Origin: Chlorobiaceae bacterium
Lineage (GTDB): Bacteria; Bacteroidota; Ignavibacteria; Ignavibacteriales; Ignavibacteriaceae
Direction: 5' to 3'
Length of the DNA stretch: 55,881 nucleotides
NCBI GenBank assembly: GCA_013824085.1
Contig: PNNF01000015.1
Span: 1-55,881 of the forward strand
Below the pieces are notes generated by a model, which was not told the DNA's origin, searched no databases, and saw nothing but the letters and a program-made list of their open reading frames with translations. This document shows positions 1 to 8,841 of this stretch, piece by piece. The position numbers and the translations under genes are program-made. Numbering within the stretch: the stretch's first letter is position 1; every line of letters begins with the position of its first letter.

Positions 1-135
1 TTTTTGTATGAAAATGGTTTCCAAGATGATGTTAATTATTGTGCAAAGATGGATCTTACTGAGATAATTCCAAGTTTCAATTCAAATTCGATAAAGATAT
101 TAAATGTGAAACCGAGTAATTCAGAGATGAATTAA
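1..135 (+). CDS. C-terminal end of an unidentified protein (5' truncated by window edge)
   Basis: Reading frame 1 is open from the first base to a TAA at 133-135 and gives the last 44 residues of a protein ending KPSNSEMN. Its stop lies immediately before the ftsK ATG at 136, so the two genes are probably co-transcribed and translationally coupled. I do not recognise the family from this short, polar tail, which contains no membrane segment or diagnostic motif. The frame is believable because of the tight junction with ftsK, but the function cannot be assigned. Confidence 0.55.
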   Translation, partial: FLYENGFQDDVNYCAKMDLTEIIPSFNSNSIKILNVKPSNSEMN

Positions 136-2631
136 ATGGCGAAAAGGACAATAAGACAAAATAAAAGTGAAGAAAAAAAAACCTCATTCATTGAGATTTC
201 TTCAGAGAAGAAGAAAAAAATTATTGGTTTCGTTTTAGTAATCTTCTCGCTCTTACTTTTTTTAAGTATTGTTTCATATGCACGTTCAGATAAAGCACTA
301 TTAACTTATTCTTTAGGCGATCTTTTTGGATTTGGCTCAAGCGACAACATAAGCAAAGAGCTAAATAAAACGACAAACTGGCTTGGAATTATTGGCGCTT
401 ATGTTTCAGATTTTTTTATCAATTCAACTTTCGGATTCTTCTCTCTAATCTTTCCATTTATTATTGGAATGTGGGGATACAATTTCTTTCATAAGTTTGA
501 GACAAAAAAACTCCTTCAGCTAACTAATTTTTTAATTATTTCTGCACTTCTTCTCTCTGCTTTTTTAGGATTGTTACGACTCGAATATAATCTCTTCTAC
601 TCAAGTTATGAATTATCAGGTGCAATTGGAGATTTAATTTCCGAAAGCATTAGTCTGCTGATAGGCAGATTAGGTGCTTTAATACTGCTTCTAAGCTTGA
701 TATTAATAACACTTGTTATTGCATTTGATTTAAAGATCGAAAAAATATTTCAACTATTTCAAAAATTATTTTCTAGCTCAGTTGAGTTTGCGAAAGAAAA
801 AGTTGATGCAACTAAAGAAAAAATTGATGAAACAAAATCTTCTAATCTTGATAAAATAAGAAAACTTCGACAAGAAAATATCAAAGAAGCACCAGCCAAA
901 GTTGATAATTCTGAGAATGAAATAAAAAATAAAGACACAAAGATTCAGATTATTCGTAAGGATGAAATTTCAGCTAACAAAAAGAAGAATCAAAAATCAG
1001 CGTTGTCTGATTCTGAACTAAATGATGCTGAACAAAAGTTAGATGGAAATGAAAATTCAGAGGATGCTGCAAGCAAGGATGAAGTATCTGTGAATAGAGA
1101 ATTAGAAGTTGATAAACCCGAACAGTGGCAGGAAAATATTGCTTACAAAATGCCGCCGATTGATTTATTAACTGATCCCGAAATTGAAGATGTTAAAGTA
1201 GCCGATGAAGAGTTAAAGCGAAACGCAGAGTTGTTAAAAGATAAATTAAAACTTTTTGATATTGATATTAATGATATAAAAGTTACGCCCGGCCCTGTTC
1301 TTACTCTCTATGAAATTGTTCCTGCGCCTGGAGTAAAAATAAGTCAAATTGTTTCGCTTGAGAACGACATAGCTTTAGCACTTGCAGCAAGAGGGATTAG
1401 AATCATAGCTCCAATTCCGGGTAAAAGTGCAATTGGTGTCGAGATACCTAACTCTCATGCATCTACTGTTGTTGCAAAATCAATAATTGAAAATTCTATA
1501 AAATCTGAATACGAACTTCCTTTAGCACTTGGAAAAGATATTTCAGGAGAATCATACGTAACAGATTTAGCAAAGATGCCGCATCTCTTAATTGCAGGCT
1601 CAACTGGTTCCGGAAAAAGCGTTGGCATTAATATGATAATCGCATCTCTGCTCTACGCTAAAAAACCTTCTGAAGTAAAATTTGCTCTTATCGATCCAAA
1701 AAAAATTGAACTCTCTTTTTATAACGACCTCAGAAAGCACTATTTGTGCGTCTCTCCTGATATCTTAGAAGAAATTGTTACTATCCCAACTAATGCTGTC
1801 TTGTTGTTAAAGTCGGTTGAAATGGAGATGGAAAACAGATATGATAAATTTGTAAAAGCCGGAGTGCGACACATTGTTGATTATAATCTTAAAATAAAAG
1901 ATCCGATTAAGAAACCGAAAGAGACTCCGGGAATGAGACATCATCATCTCCCTTACATAGTTGTAATAATTGATGAGCTTGCTGATTTGATGATCACTGC
2001 GGGTAAAGAAGTTGAAGAGCCAATAGCAAGACTCGCGCAGCTTGCACGTGCAGTTGGAATACATCTTGTGCTTGCAACTCAAAGACCATCGGTGAATGTT
2101 ATAACGGGCGTTATCAAAGCAAACTTTAGTGCAAGAATGGCTTATCAAGTTGCTACAAAGATTGACTCAAGAACAATATTAGATATGAACGGAGCTGAAC
2201 AATTACTCGGAAGGGGAGATATGCTTTTTCTTCCAAGTGGATTGCCTAAGCCGATAAGAATTCAAAATGCTTTTATCTCGACAGATGAAGTTGAAAAATT
2301 AACAAGGTATGTTTTTGATCAACCTTCTTTCTCAAAACCTTATTATCTTCCATCGATTTATGATAAGAAAAAAGAAACGAGCCAAACTTCTTATTCTGAT
2401 TTTGATCCGCTCTTTGAAGATGCAGCAAGAGTTGTAGTTCGTCACCAACAAGGAAGCGTTTCTTTATTGCAACGCAGACTAAAGCTTGGTTATTCAAGAG
2501 CTGCAAGAATTGTTGATCAGCTTGAGGAAGCTGGTATTGTTGGTCCAAACGATGGTAGCAAAGCACGCGAAGTAATTATTGATAGTGAAGAACAATTAGA
2601 AACAGTATTGAGGGCGTTACGAGGAAGTTAA
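136..2631 (+). CDS. ftsK: DNA translocase FtsK/SpoIIIE
   Basis: Septum-anchored, ATP-driven double-strand DNA pump that clears and aligns chromosome termini at division. The 831-residue product has four N-terminal membrane segments (about 28-48, 94-115, 126-147, 176-197), then a charged Lys/Glu-rich linker to about 330. The RecA-like motor follows, with Walker A GSTGSGKS near 487-495 and Walker B VVIIDELADL near 609. The C-terminal winged-helix gamma domain (about 770-831), containing RHQQGSVSLLQRR, is the part that in known FtsK reads polar DNA motifs. Length and domain order are normal. The ATG directly follows the stop of the upstream gene, and the next gene (lolA) begins at or inside its 3' end. 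Confidence 0.97.
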   Translation: MAKRTIRQNKSEEKKTSFIEISSEKKKKIIGFVLVIFSLLLFLSIVSYARSDKALLTYSLGDLFGFGSSDNISKELNKTTNWLGIIGAYVSDFFINSTFGFFSLIFPFIIGMWGYNFFHKFETKKLLQLTNFLIISALLLSAFLGLLRLEYNLFYSSYELSGAIGDLISESISLLIGRLGALILLLSLILITLVIAFDLKIEKIFQLFQKLFSSSVEFAKEKVDATKEKIDETKSSNLDKIRKLRQENIKEAPAKVDNSENEIKNKDTKIQIIRKDEISANKKKNQKSALSDSELNDAEQKLDGNENSEDAASKDEVSVNRELEVDKPEQWQENIAYKMPPIDLLTDPEIEDVKVADEELKRNAELLKDKLKLFDIDINDIKVTPGPVLTLYEIVPAPGVKISQIVSLENDIALALAARGIRIIAPIPGKSAIGVEIPNSHASTVVAKSIIENSIKSEYELPLALGKDISGESYVTDLAKMPHLLIAGSTGSGKSVGINMIIASLLYAKKPSEVKFALIDPKKIELSFYNDLRKHYLCVSPDILEEIVTIPTNAVLLLKSVEMEMENRYDKFVKAGVRHIVDYNLKIKDPIKKPKETPGMRHHHLPYIVVIIDELADLMITAGKEVEEPIARLAQLARAVGIHLVLATQRPSVNVITGVIKANFSARMAYQVATKIDSRTILDMNGAEQLLGRGDMLFLPSGLPKPIRIQNAFISTDEVEKLTRYVFDQPSFSKPYYLPSIYDKKKETSQTSYSDFDPLFEDAARVVVRHQQGSVSLLQRRLKLGYSRAARIVDQLEEAGIVGPNDGSKAREVIIDSEEQLETVLRALRGS

Positions 2632-2663
2632 AACTATATTATCTTTTTATTTTTGTTTTTTTT

Positions 2664-3212
2664 GTGAGTCAGAATTTATTTTCACAAAATTCTTTATTGA
2701 CATCACTACAAAATAAATTTTCTCAACTCGAGGATTTGTCAGCCGATTTTAAACAAATGACAAATGGAAAAACTAATCTTGCAGGGAAATTTTTTTTCAA
2801 GCAACCAAATAACTTGAGAATAGAACTTAAGAATTTAGTTATCATTTCTGATGGCGTAACTGTTTGGAATTATAACAAACGACAGAAGCAAGTAATCATT
2901 AGCAATTATGACGAAAACGATCAGTCGATGATTTCATTTAGAAGATTGATATTTGATTATCCAAAAAAATGTGAAGTTACTGAAAAAAGTGGCAACGAAA
3001 TTTTATTAGTACCTAAAGAAAACGAATTAAATTTTAAGTCTGCTGTGTTGAATTTGAACGATGAGAATCTTCTTCGGAAAATAACGATTACAGATAACAA
3101 CAATACAATTATAACTTTTGAATTTTCTAACTATAAATTGAATCAAAAAATTCCTAAATCTCGATTTAATTTTTTAGCACCTGAAGGAACAAAAACGATT
3201 GACCTCCGCTGA
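2664..3212 (+). CDS. lolA: Outer-membrane lipoprotein carrier protein LolA
   Basis: Periplasmic chaperone that carries lipoproteins from the LolCDE exporter to the outer membrane. The product shows LolA-family features: an early LQNKFSQLEDLSADFKQ-type helix, then alternating strands with GKFFFKQPNNLRIE and a C-terminal PEGTKTIDLR. The first conventional start (GTG 2664) gives MSQNLFSQ and no export signal. In the same frame, codons 2607-2663 encode a basic then strongly hydrophobic stretch (RKLKLYYLFIFVFF) that would form a proper signal peptide cleaved after LFSQ. That extension has no ATG, GTG or TTG; ATT codons at 2595 and 2607 are the only near-start candidates. The true start therefore probably lies upstream, overlapping ftsK. 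Confidence 0.85.
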   Translation: MSQNLFSQNSLLTSLQNKFSQLEDLSADFKQMTNGKTNLAGKFFFKQPNNLRIELKNLVIISDGVTVWNYNKRQKQVIISNYDENDQSMISFRRLIFDYPKKCEVTEKSGNEILLVPKENELNFKSAVLNLNDENLLRKITITDNNNTIITFEFSNYKLNQKIPKSRFNFLAPEGTKTIDLR

Positions 3213-4242
3213 TAAAAAAAAATCCCGAATCCGAGAAATTGTAAGTTTTAATCTTTCAATAATATTGAGTTTGGGTTTGTTGTATTATGCTTTCACTGGT
3301 GTCGATTTGACAAACCTTTGGGAAATAATTTCGTCCGCTTCAATCTTTTGGGTGATTGTCTTTGCGTTCTTAACTGTCTTTGCTCACTACTTGCGTGCTT
3401 TAAGATGGAAGTTTATTTTATCAAGTGTAAAGCCGGAAGTAAAAGTCAAAAATCTTTTTTCGTCGGTTATGATTGGCTATGGTGTAAATAATATTATTCC
3501 AAGACTCGGTGAAATTGCTCGTGCAGTATTAATTGGACAAACAGAAAAAATTTCACGTTCATCTGCTTTGGGTACAATTGTAATTGAACGTGTGATTGAT
3601 ATTATCTTCTTTGGTTTAGCAGTAATTCTAAGTGCATTTATTTTTTCGGGAGATCTTTATACAGAAATTCCTTGGCTGCAAGCAACAATAATTTTTGGTG
3701 CAATTCTAATTTTTATTGGAATAATATTTTTAGTATTCACAATAAAGTTTAAAGAAAAATTTTATTTAGTGATAACCAAAATAATTAGTAAACTCTCTGA
3801 AAAATTAGCAGCAAAACTTGGAAGCATTTTTGAAAAACTTATTTTAGGATTTTCAAGCTTAAAAGGAAGCAGAAATTATTTTTTGACGCTACTCTTTAGT
3901 GTTTTAATTATGCTCACTTATGCAGCAACATCGTATGTAGGATTTCTAACTCTAAATATGCAGTCGGTAAAAGAAATTAATTTCGGAACTGCGTGGATTG
4001 TGATGAGCATTAGTGCTATTGGTGTTATGATTCCAACTCCCGGTGGAATTGGTTCGTATCACACAATTACAAAATCTATTTTAATTACACTCTTCGGCTT
4101 TGCTCCTGAATTAAGTTTAGCTTTTGCTACACTTGCACATGGAATTTCATATTTTACACATTTAATAATTGCGGCTGGATTCTTTTTGGCATACAGGAAA
4201 CAAATCACAAAAGAAAATCTTTTTAAGATTGAAGAAAATTAA
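3199..4242 (+). CDS. Flippase-like integral membrane protein (LPG synthase transmembrane / UPF0104 family)
   Basis: Polytopic inner-membrane protein of 347 residues with about eight hydrophobic helices. It carries the family landmarks ALRWKFIL (about residues 67-74) and PRLGEIARA (about 101-109) and a late PTPGGIGSYH loop. The family includes the membrane half of lysyl-phosphatidylglycerol synthase and the AglD/YbhN proteins; the soluble lysyl-transferase half is absent, so lysyl-lipid synthesis should not be assumed. The start is TTG at 3199, overlapping the end of lolA by 14 bases, with GAAGGA at 3183-3188 as a well-spaced ribosome site. The substrate is unknown, plausibly a lipid or lipid-linked precursor given the envelope neighbours. 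Confidence 0.85.
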   Translation: MTSADKKKSRIREIVSFNLSIILSLGLLYYAFTGVDLTNLWEIISSASIFWVIVFAFLTVFAHYLRALRWKFILSSVKPEVKVKNLFSSVMIGYGVNNIIPRLGEIARAVLIGQTEKISRSSALGTIVIERVIDIIFFGLAVILSAFIFSGDLYTEIPWLQATIIFGAILIFIGIIFLVFTIKFKEKFYLVITKIISKLSEKLAAKLGSIFEKLILGFSSLKGSRNYFLTLLFSVLIMLTYAATSYVGFLTLNMQSVKEINFGTAWIVMSISAIGVMIPTPGGIGSYHTITKSILITLFGFAPELSLAFATLAHGISYFTHLIIAAGFFLAYRKQITKENLFKIEEN

Positions 4243-4244
4243 TT

Positions 4245-4889
4245 ATGAAAAAAATCTTGTTAGTAATTTTTTTGTTGACCGTTCCTAACCTTTATTCACA
4301 GTGGTTTGCGAGAAGTGGAATGGGTTTAAATGTTACAAATATCTCTTCACTTAGAGATTATCTGAATGACAATGTTGCTCCTTCGAATAACCAAGTTGCG
4401 GCATTTAACTCTGCGATAGAATTTTCTGGCGAAATTGGATATGAGGTAAAAGAAAATTTACAAATCGCTCTTGATCTCTCTTATGAAATTTCATCATTCA
4501 ATTATTTTTTGACTGCAAATTATTTTGAATTAACTTATGAATTTTTAATGCCGTCAATAATGGCATATCATTTAGTAAAAGGCGAAGGATATATATTTCG
4601 ATTCGGTGGTGGAGTTGGTCCGCGATTTACTTCAGTCGATGAAAAAGGTTTGGTTTCAAATCGTGTGATAAATTATAAATCAAGTGGTGTTGGAATTTTA
4701 TTGAGAGCTGATGGAAGCACAAAACTTAGCCAATTTTTTTACGCTAACATTGGTGGAGATATTCGTTACAACAATAATGGCAATCCGAAAAATGATGGCG
4801 TAGAAAAAAATATTAACGCACGTGGAGACAATCTTAATATGAATTCCTTGTCGGTTGGTTTGCGATTAGGAATCACTTATCTTTTTTAG
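4245..4889 (+). CDS. Secreted outer-membrane beta-barrel protein
   Basis: The 214-residue product begins with a signal peptide (KKILLVIFLLTVPNLYSQ, cleavage likely after YSQ). It continues with alternating amphipathic strands such as LQIALDLSYEI, FRFGGGVGPRFTS and FFYANIGGDIRYN, and ends in LSVGLRLGITYLF, with a terminal aromatic as in many outer-membrane barrels. This looks like a small eight- to ten-strand OmpA/OmpW-type barrel. Its ATG lies two bases after the preceding stop and uppP starts eight bases after its own, so it is inside an operon. No specific function can be read from the sequence. Confidence 0.75.
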   Translation: MKKILLVIFLLTVPNLYSQWFARSGMGLNVTNISSLRDYLNDNVAPSNNQVAAFNSAIEFSGEIGYEVKENLQIALDLSYEISSFNYFLTANYFELTYEFLMPSIMAYHLVKGEGYIFRFGGGVGPRFTSVDEKGLVSNRVINYKSSGVGILLRADGSTKLSQFFYANIGGDIRYNNNGNPKNDGVEKNINARGDNLNMNSLSVGLRLGITYLF

Positions 4890-4897
4890 GGAATTGA

Positions 4898-5746
4898 ATG
4901 AACATATTTGAAGCTATAATTTTAGGAATAATTCAAGGTATAACGGAGTTTCTACCTATTAGCAGTACCGGGCATTTGACTCTTGCAGGGAGATTGATGA
5001 ATCTAATTTCCGATTCTAATCCCGAACAATGGACTGCATTTATTGCGGTGATACAATTGGGAACATTGATCGCAATTATAATTTATTTTTGGGAAGACCT
5101 AACTAATATTATTCTCGCTTTTTTTAAAGAGAACTTAGGAGAAAGAAAAAACTATAAAGATCAGAGCACAAATTCTCGTCTCGGTTGGCTTGTAATAATT
5201 GGAACTCTTCCTGTTGTGATTATCGGGCTTGGCTTTAAAGATTTTATTGAAGGAGCATTTACAAAAAATCTTTATGTCATTTCAGCCAGTCTAATTGTGC
5301 TTGCAATAATACTTGCAATTGCGGAAAAAACTGCAAAGTTCAAGAAAGAGATTAAGGACGTAACAATAGTAGATGCATTGATTGTGGGTTTGGCGCAAGC
5401 AGTTGCATTGATTCCCGGTTCTTCAAGATCTGGAACTACATTGACAGCGGGTTTATTTTTGGGATTAAATAGAGAAGCAGCTGCACGATTTTCTTTTCTA
5501 CTTAGTGCTCCAGCTATCTTTGCAAGTGGAATGCTTCAGCTCTATCAAGCACTTGATTTTCTAAACAACCAAATGATTTTTGTTCTGACTATATCAACTA
5601 TTGTCTCTGCGGTCTCTGGTTATTTTACAATCGATTTTTTATTGAAATATCTGAGAAAAAATTCTACATTTATTTTTGTCTATTATAGAATTGCGTTAGG
5701 AATAATAATTTTAATTCTGATTTCATTCAATGTTATTAAACCTTAA
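4898..5746 (+). CDS. uppP: Undecaprenyl-diphosphatase UppP (BacA)
   Basis: Integral membrane phosphatase that converts undecaprenyl diphosphate to the monophosphate, recycling the lipid carrier of peptidoglycan and O-antigen synthesis. At 282 residues it has the usual length. Both signature motifs are present: EFLPISSTGHL at residues 17-27 and PGSSRSG near 172-178, which together make the active site in known UppP. Eight or so hydrophobic helices follow the family pattern. It lies eight bases after the barrel gene, apparently last in the ftsK-lolA run. Confidence 0.96.
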   Translation: MNIFEAIILGIIQGITEFLPISSTGHLTLAGRLMNLISDSNPEQWTAFIAVIQLGTLIAIIIYFWEDLTNIILAFFKENLGERKNYKDQSTNSRLGWLVIIGTLPVVIIGLGFKDFIEGAFTKNLYVISASLIVLAIILAIAEKTAKFKKEIKDVTIVDALIVGLAQAVALIPGSSRSGTTLTAGLFLGLNREAAARFSFLLSAPAIFASGMLQLYQALDFLNNQMIFVLTISTIVSAVSGYFTIDFLLKYLRKNSTFIFVYYRIALGIIILILISFNVIKP

Positions 5747-5876
5747 AATCTTTTTTTAATCTTTGCGAATTGTTATTGAATTAGAAGTAGAAAATTTTTT
5801 AGAGTGAAATAAATTTTCAGCAGGGCTATTTTTCGCTGGAAAAAATTAATCAAAAAAAATATTTTATTACAATTAA

Positions 5877-6503
5877 ATGAAAGGAGAAAAAGTGAAAAAC
5901 ATTATAATGTTCTTATTTACATTTTTTATTTTTTTAGGCTGCGGTGATGCCAAAAATCAAGATTCAACAAAAATAGAAAGATCAACAATGGAAAAACTTC
6001 TTTATGAAAATGACTCGGTTACTGTAGCAGTAGTCAAAACCAATATGGGAACAATTGAAATTGGTTTGTATGATAAACTCACTCCTAAAACTGTAGAAAA
6101 TTTTGTAGGACTTGCGAAAAAAAATTATTACAACGGAATAATTTTTCACAGAGTCATTGCTAATTTTATGGTTCAAGGTGGCGACCCAACAGGAACTGGA
6201 CGCGGTGGCGAAAGTTTGTGGGGCGGAAAATTTAATGACGAAATACATAAAGACTTAGTGCACGAGCCCGGCGTTCTCTCAATGGCTAATGCTGGTCCGA
6301 ACACAAATGGATCGCAATTTTTTCTAACTCTCGTGCCTTGTCCTTGGTTAGATGGCAAACACACTGTGTTTGGAAAAGTTATTGCGGGACTTGATACTCT
6401 TCAAGCAATTGGAAATGTAAAAGTTGGGCCAATGGATAAGCCAGTAGAAAAAGTTGAAATGCAATCAGTTACAATTGAAGTAAGACCTTCACCAAAAGAT
6501 TAA
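5877..6503 (+). CDS. Cyclophilin-type peptidyl-prolyl isomerase, lipoprotein
   Basis: Peptidyl-prolyl cis-trans isomerase for protein folding, here predicted to be a lipid-anchored envelope protein because the N-terminus ends in a lipobox (FLGC). Cyclophilin core motifs are clear: [33 protein letters not shown] (from about residue 89) and NTNGSQFF with the [12 protein letters not shown] end. Two starts compete. ATG 5877 gives MKGEKVKN, but the bases AAGGAG at 5881-5886 look like a ribosome site for the in-frame GTG at 5892, which would give the cleaner signal [10 protein letters not shown] favour GTG 5892. It appears to be transcribed separately from uppP (130-base gap). Confidence 0.93.
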   Translation: MKGEKVKNIIMFLFTFFIFLGCGDAKNQDSTKIERSTMEKLLYENDSVTVAVVKTNMGTIEIGLYDKLTPKTVENFVGLAKKNYYNGIIFHRVIANFMVQGGDPTGTGRGGESLWGGKFNDEIHKDLVHEPGVLSMANAGPNTNGSQFFLTLVPCPWLDGKHTVFGKVIAGLDTLQAIGNVKVGPMDKPVEKVEMQSVTIEVRPSPKD

Positions 6504-6550
6504 TATTTAGAGCATAATTTTTCATCTGGAAAGTTAATGGAAAGTAAAGA

Positions 6551-7588
6551 ATGGCGAAACAATCTTTTAAGTCAATTTCGGAAATCGACAAACAACTAAA
6601 GAAAAAAATATTTCTTCCTGTCTATTTTTTGTTTGGCGAAGATAGTTTTGGTGTTTCTGAAACTGCCGAAAAAATTGATAAAGAATTTCAACCTTTTCTT
6701 TCCTCAGAGTTTGACAAATATTATTTTCACGGAAGCAGCAGCACACTTGAAGAAATTGTATCTGCTGCTTCTACATTTCCCTTTGGTTCAGAAAAAAAAA
6801 TAATTGTCGTTAAAGCGTTTGATGAACTGGATGATAAATCAAAAGACGAAAAATTTTTTCTGAATTATCTTGAATCACCTTCCGATTTCACTCTACTCTT
6901 GTTAATCAACAATTCAGCACTATCAAAACTTGATAAAAAATATTTAAAACTTCTAAACTCAAAAGCGTATTTATTTGAGGCAAAAATTTTAAAAGATGAT
7001 TATCTAATAAGTTGGGTTGCTGATTATGTTAAAGAAAAGCAAAAAAATATTAGCTTCGAGAATGCCAGACATCTTGCTGAGCTTGTGGGTAGTGATCGAA
7101 ATCTAATAGAGTCGCAGTTAGAAAAAATATTTAATTTTCTTGGTGAAAAAAACGAAATCACTTTTAAGATTATTAATGAACAAGTCGTAAGCACAAAAGA
7201 GTATTCAACATTTGATTTGCGAGAAGCACTATCACACAAGCGGAGAGAATTGGCTTTTAAGATTGCATTTAGTCTTCTTGAAACAGAAAAAATAATTCCA
7301 ATCATCGCTTCGCTAAATCAATATTTTTTCGCTTTATCACAACTACCAGAATTGAAAACACTTCAAGAAAAAGAACGTCAAAATTATTCTGATGAATTTA
7401 TCGGACAAAAATTAGGCACGCACGCTTATTTCTTAAATCGCGATTACAAACCCGCATTAAAACTCTACGGCAGCAATAAAATGTTTGAAATCGCAAACGC
7501 ACTCTTAGAAGCAGATCTTTCGGTTAAAACTACATCAATCGATGAGAAAACTGTAATCACAACTCTATTAGCAAAAATATTGAAGTAA
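6551..7588 (+). CDS. holA: DNA polymerase III delta subunit
   Basis: Clamp-loader subunit that opens the beta sliding clamp during replication. The 345-residue protein matches HolA in length and overall features. It has an N-terminal AAA-like domain starting with VYFLFGEDSFGV (about residues 24-35), the KIIVVKAFDEL strand, then the SDRNLIESQLEKI helix region and a C-terminal helical collar with LLEADLSVKT near 317-326. As expected for delta, there is no usable Walker A motif. It begins 47 bases after the cyclophilin stop, possibly on the same transcript. Confidence 0.9.
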   Translation: MAKQSFKSISEIDKQLKKKIFLPVYFLFGEDSFGVSETAEKIDKEFQPFLSSEFDKYYFHGSSSTLEEIVSAASTFPFGSEKKIIVVKAFDELDDKSKDEKFFLNYLESPSDFTLLLLINNSALSKLDKKYLKLLNSKAYLFEAKILKDDYLISWVADYVKEKQKNISFENARHLAELVGSDRNLIESQLEKIFNFLGEKNEITFKIINEQVVSTKEYSTFDLREALSHKRRELAFKIAFSLLETEKIIPIIASLNQYFFALSQLPELKTLQEKERQNYSDEFIGQKLGTHAYFLNRDYKPALKLYGSNKMFEIANALLEADLSVKTTSIDEKTVITTLLAKILK

Positions 7589-7660
7589 AATAATTCATTC
7601 TTTTTTAAACTTTGCGTAAATTTCTTGAAACAAATTCAAAATTAAAAAGTATAACGAACG

Positions 7661-8248
7661 TTGAAGAACCGAAGACTTGAAGAATTTACCGATGAAGAGT
7701 TGATTTTAGAGTTTCAACAAAACGACACTCTGAACGCTTTTGAAATTTTAGTTCAAAGATATAAAAATCCTTTGATGAATTTTGTTTTTCGCTTTCTCGG
7801 AAATTATGCTGCTACTTCAGATGTTGTGCAAGAGACGATGATAAAAGTTTATAAAAATAAAAATTCATACAAAACAATTGCAAAGTTTTCTACTTGGATT
7901 TATACGATTGCTGGAAATCTTGCAAGGACTGAACTTAAAAAAATAAAAAGACGAAATCTATTTTCGATAAATTCTTTTGGCGAAGAGAATAAAAATTTTG
8001 ATATCAAAGATGACGCACATGGACCTGATGAACTTACAGATAGTAATTTAAAAGAAAAAATAATTCAGGACGCACTTTTGAAAGTAAATCCAATTTATAG
8101 AGAGATGGTTATCATGAGGGATATTCAAGAATTGACTTATGAGGAGATTTCTCAAATTACGGGAAAAGAGATCGGGACTGTGAAGTCAAGAATAAACAGA
8201 GGGAGAGCACAGCTAAGAGAATTATTAAAAGATATTTATAAAGATTAG
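7661..8248 (+). CDS. ECF-family RNA polymerase sigma factor
   Basis: Alternative sigma factor of the extracytoplasmic-function class (195 residues). Sigma region 2 spans about residues 27-95 (AFEILVQRYKNPLMNFVFRF, then DVVQETMIKVYKN and FSTWIYTIAGNLAR). Region 4 is at about 145-192 (YREMVIMRDIQELTYEEI, then GTVKSRINRGRAQLREL). The start is TTG at 7661, since no ATG or GTG precedes the conserved EELILEFQQ segment. The partner gene follows after only two bases. A TAAACTTTG element at 7606-7614 is a candidate promoter core. The regulon cannot be inferred. Confidence 0.92.
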   Translation: MKNRRLEEFTDEELILEFQQNDTLNAFEILVQRYKNPLMNFVFRFLGNYAATSDVVQETMIKVYKNKNSYKTIAKFSTWIYTIAGNLARTELKKIKRRNLFSINSFGEENKNFDIKDDAHGPDELTDSNLKEKIIQDALLKVNPIYREMVIMRDIQELTYEEISQITGKEIGTVKSRINRGRAQLRELLKDIYKD

Positions 8249-8250
8249 AT

Positions 8251-8826
8251 ATGAATGCTGAAGACCAAAAATATAATGACTTAATAAAAGATCTGAAAGG
8301 ATTGAAAAAAATATCTACTCCACCAAATTTTGAGTCGGATCTTTTAAGGAAAATAAATTCTGAAAAATTTGAAACTAAAAAAGAAAGCTTTTGGAAAAAA
8401 TTATTTTTACCAAAATTTTTAATTCCATCAACGGCAGGAGCTGCAGCAGTAACAATTCTATTAGTGTTTATGACTATTGGGAAAAAAGATCAGATTAAAG
8501 AACAGTTGGTATCTCCTTACTCAAAAACGTTAGTAATTTATTATCCTGTGAACAATCATACAAAAGAAGAAATTATTTATTCTCCTCAAGCGGGTGTTTC
8601 AGAAATACCGACAGCCACTAAAACAAATTACGATGCAACAACAAATGATGAGACTGAAGCTACTCAATTCAGAACTAATGAAATAAATGGTTCTGAAAAT
8701 AAAATAATGGGGAGTGAAGGAAAAGTTGATCAAGTAGAACAAGGAGTTTCTCGTTCTACTCAATCAATGAAAAAAAGTGATACGTTACAAAAAAGAGCAG
8801 ATAGCGTAAAAATAAAATTTGATTAA
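8251..8826 (+). CDS. Putative membrane anti-sigma factor / sigma-operon partner
   Basis: The 191-residue protein starts two bases after the ECF sigma stop, the usual place for an anti-sigma factor. It has a cytoplasmic N-terminus of about 56 residues (NFESDLLRKINSE), one transmembrane helix at about 57-77 (STAGAAAVTILLVFMTIG) and a polar, Thr/Glu-rich periplasmic tail. There is no HxxxCxxC zinc signature, so it is not a standard ZAS anti-sigma protein. Function is inferred from topology and neighbourhood only. Confidence 0.6.
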   Translation: MNAEDQKYNDLIKDLKGLKKISTPPNFESDLLRKINSEKFETKKESFWKKLFLPKFLIPSTAGAAAVTILLVFMTIGKKDQIKEQLVSPYSKTLVIYYPVNNHTKEEIIYSPQAGVSEIPTATKTNYDATTNDETEATQFRTNEINGSENKIMGSEGKVDQVEQGVSRSTQSMKKSDTLQKRADSVKIKFD

Positions 8827-8841
8827 TGCAAAAATTATTTT

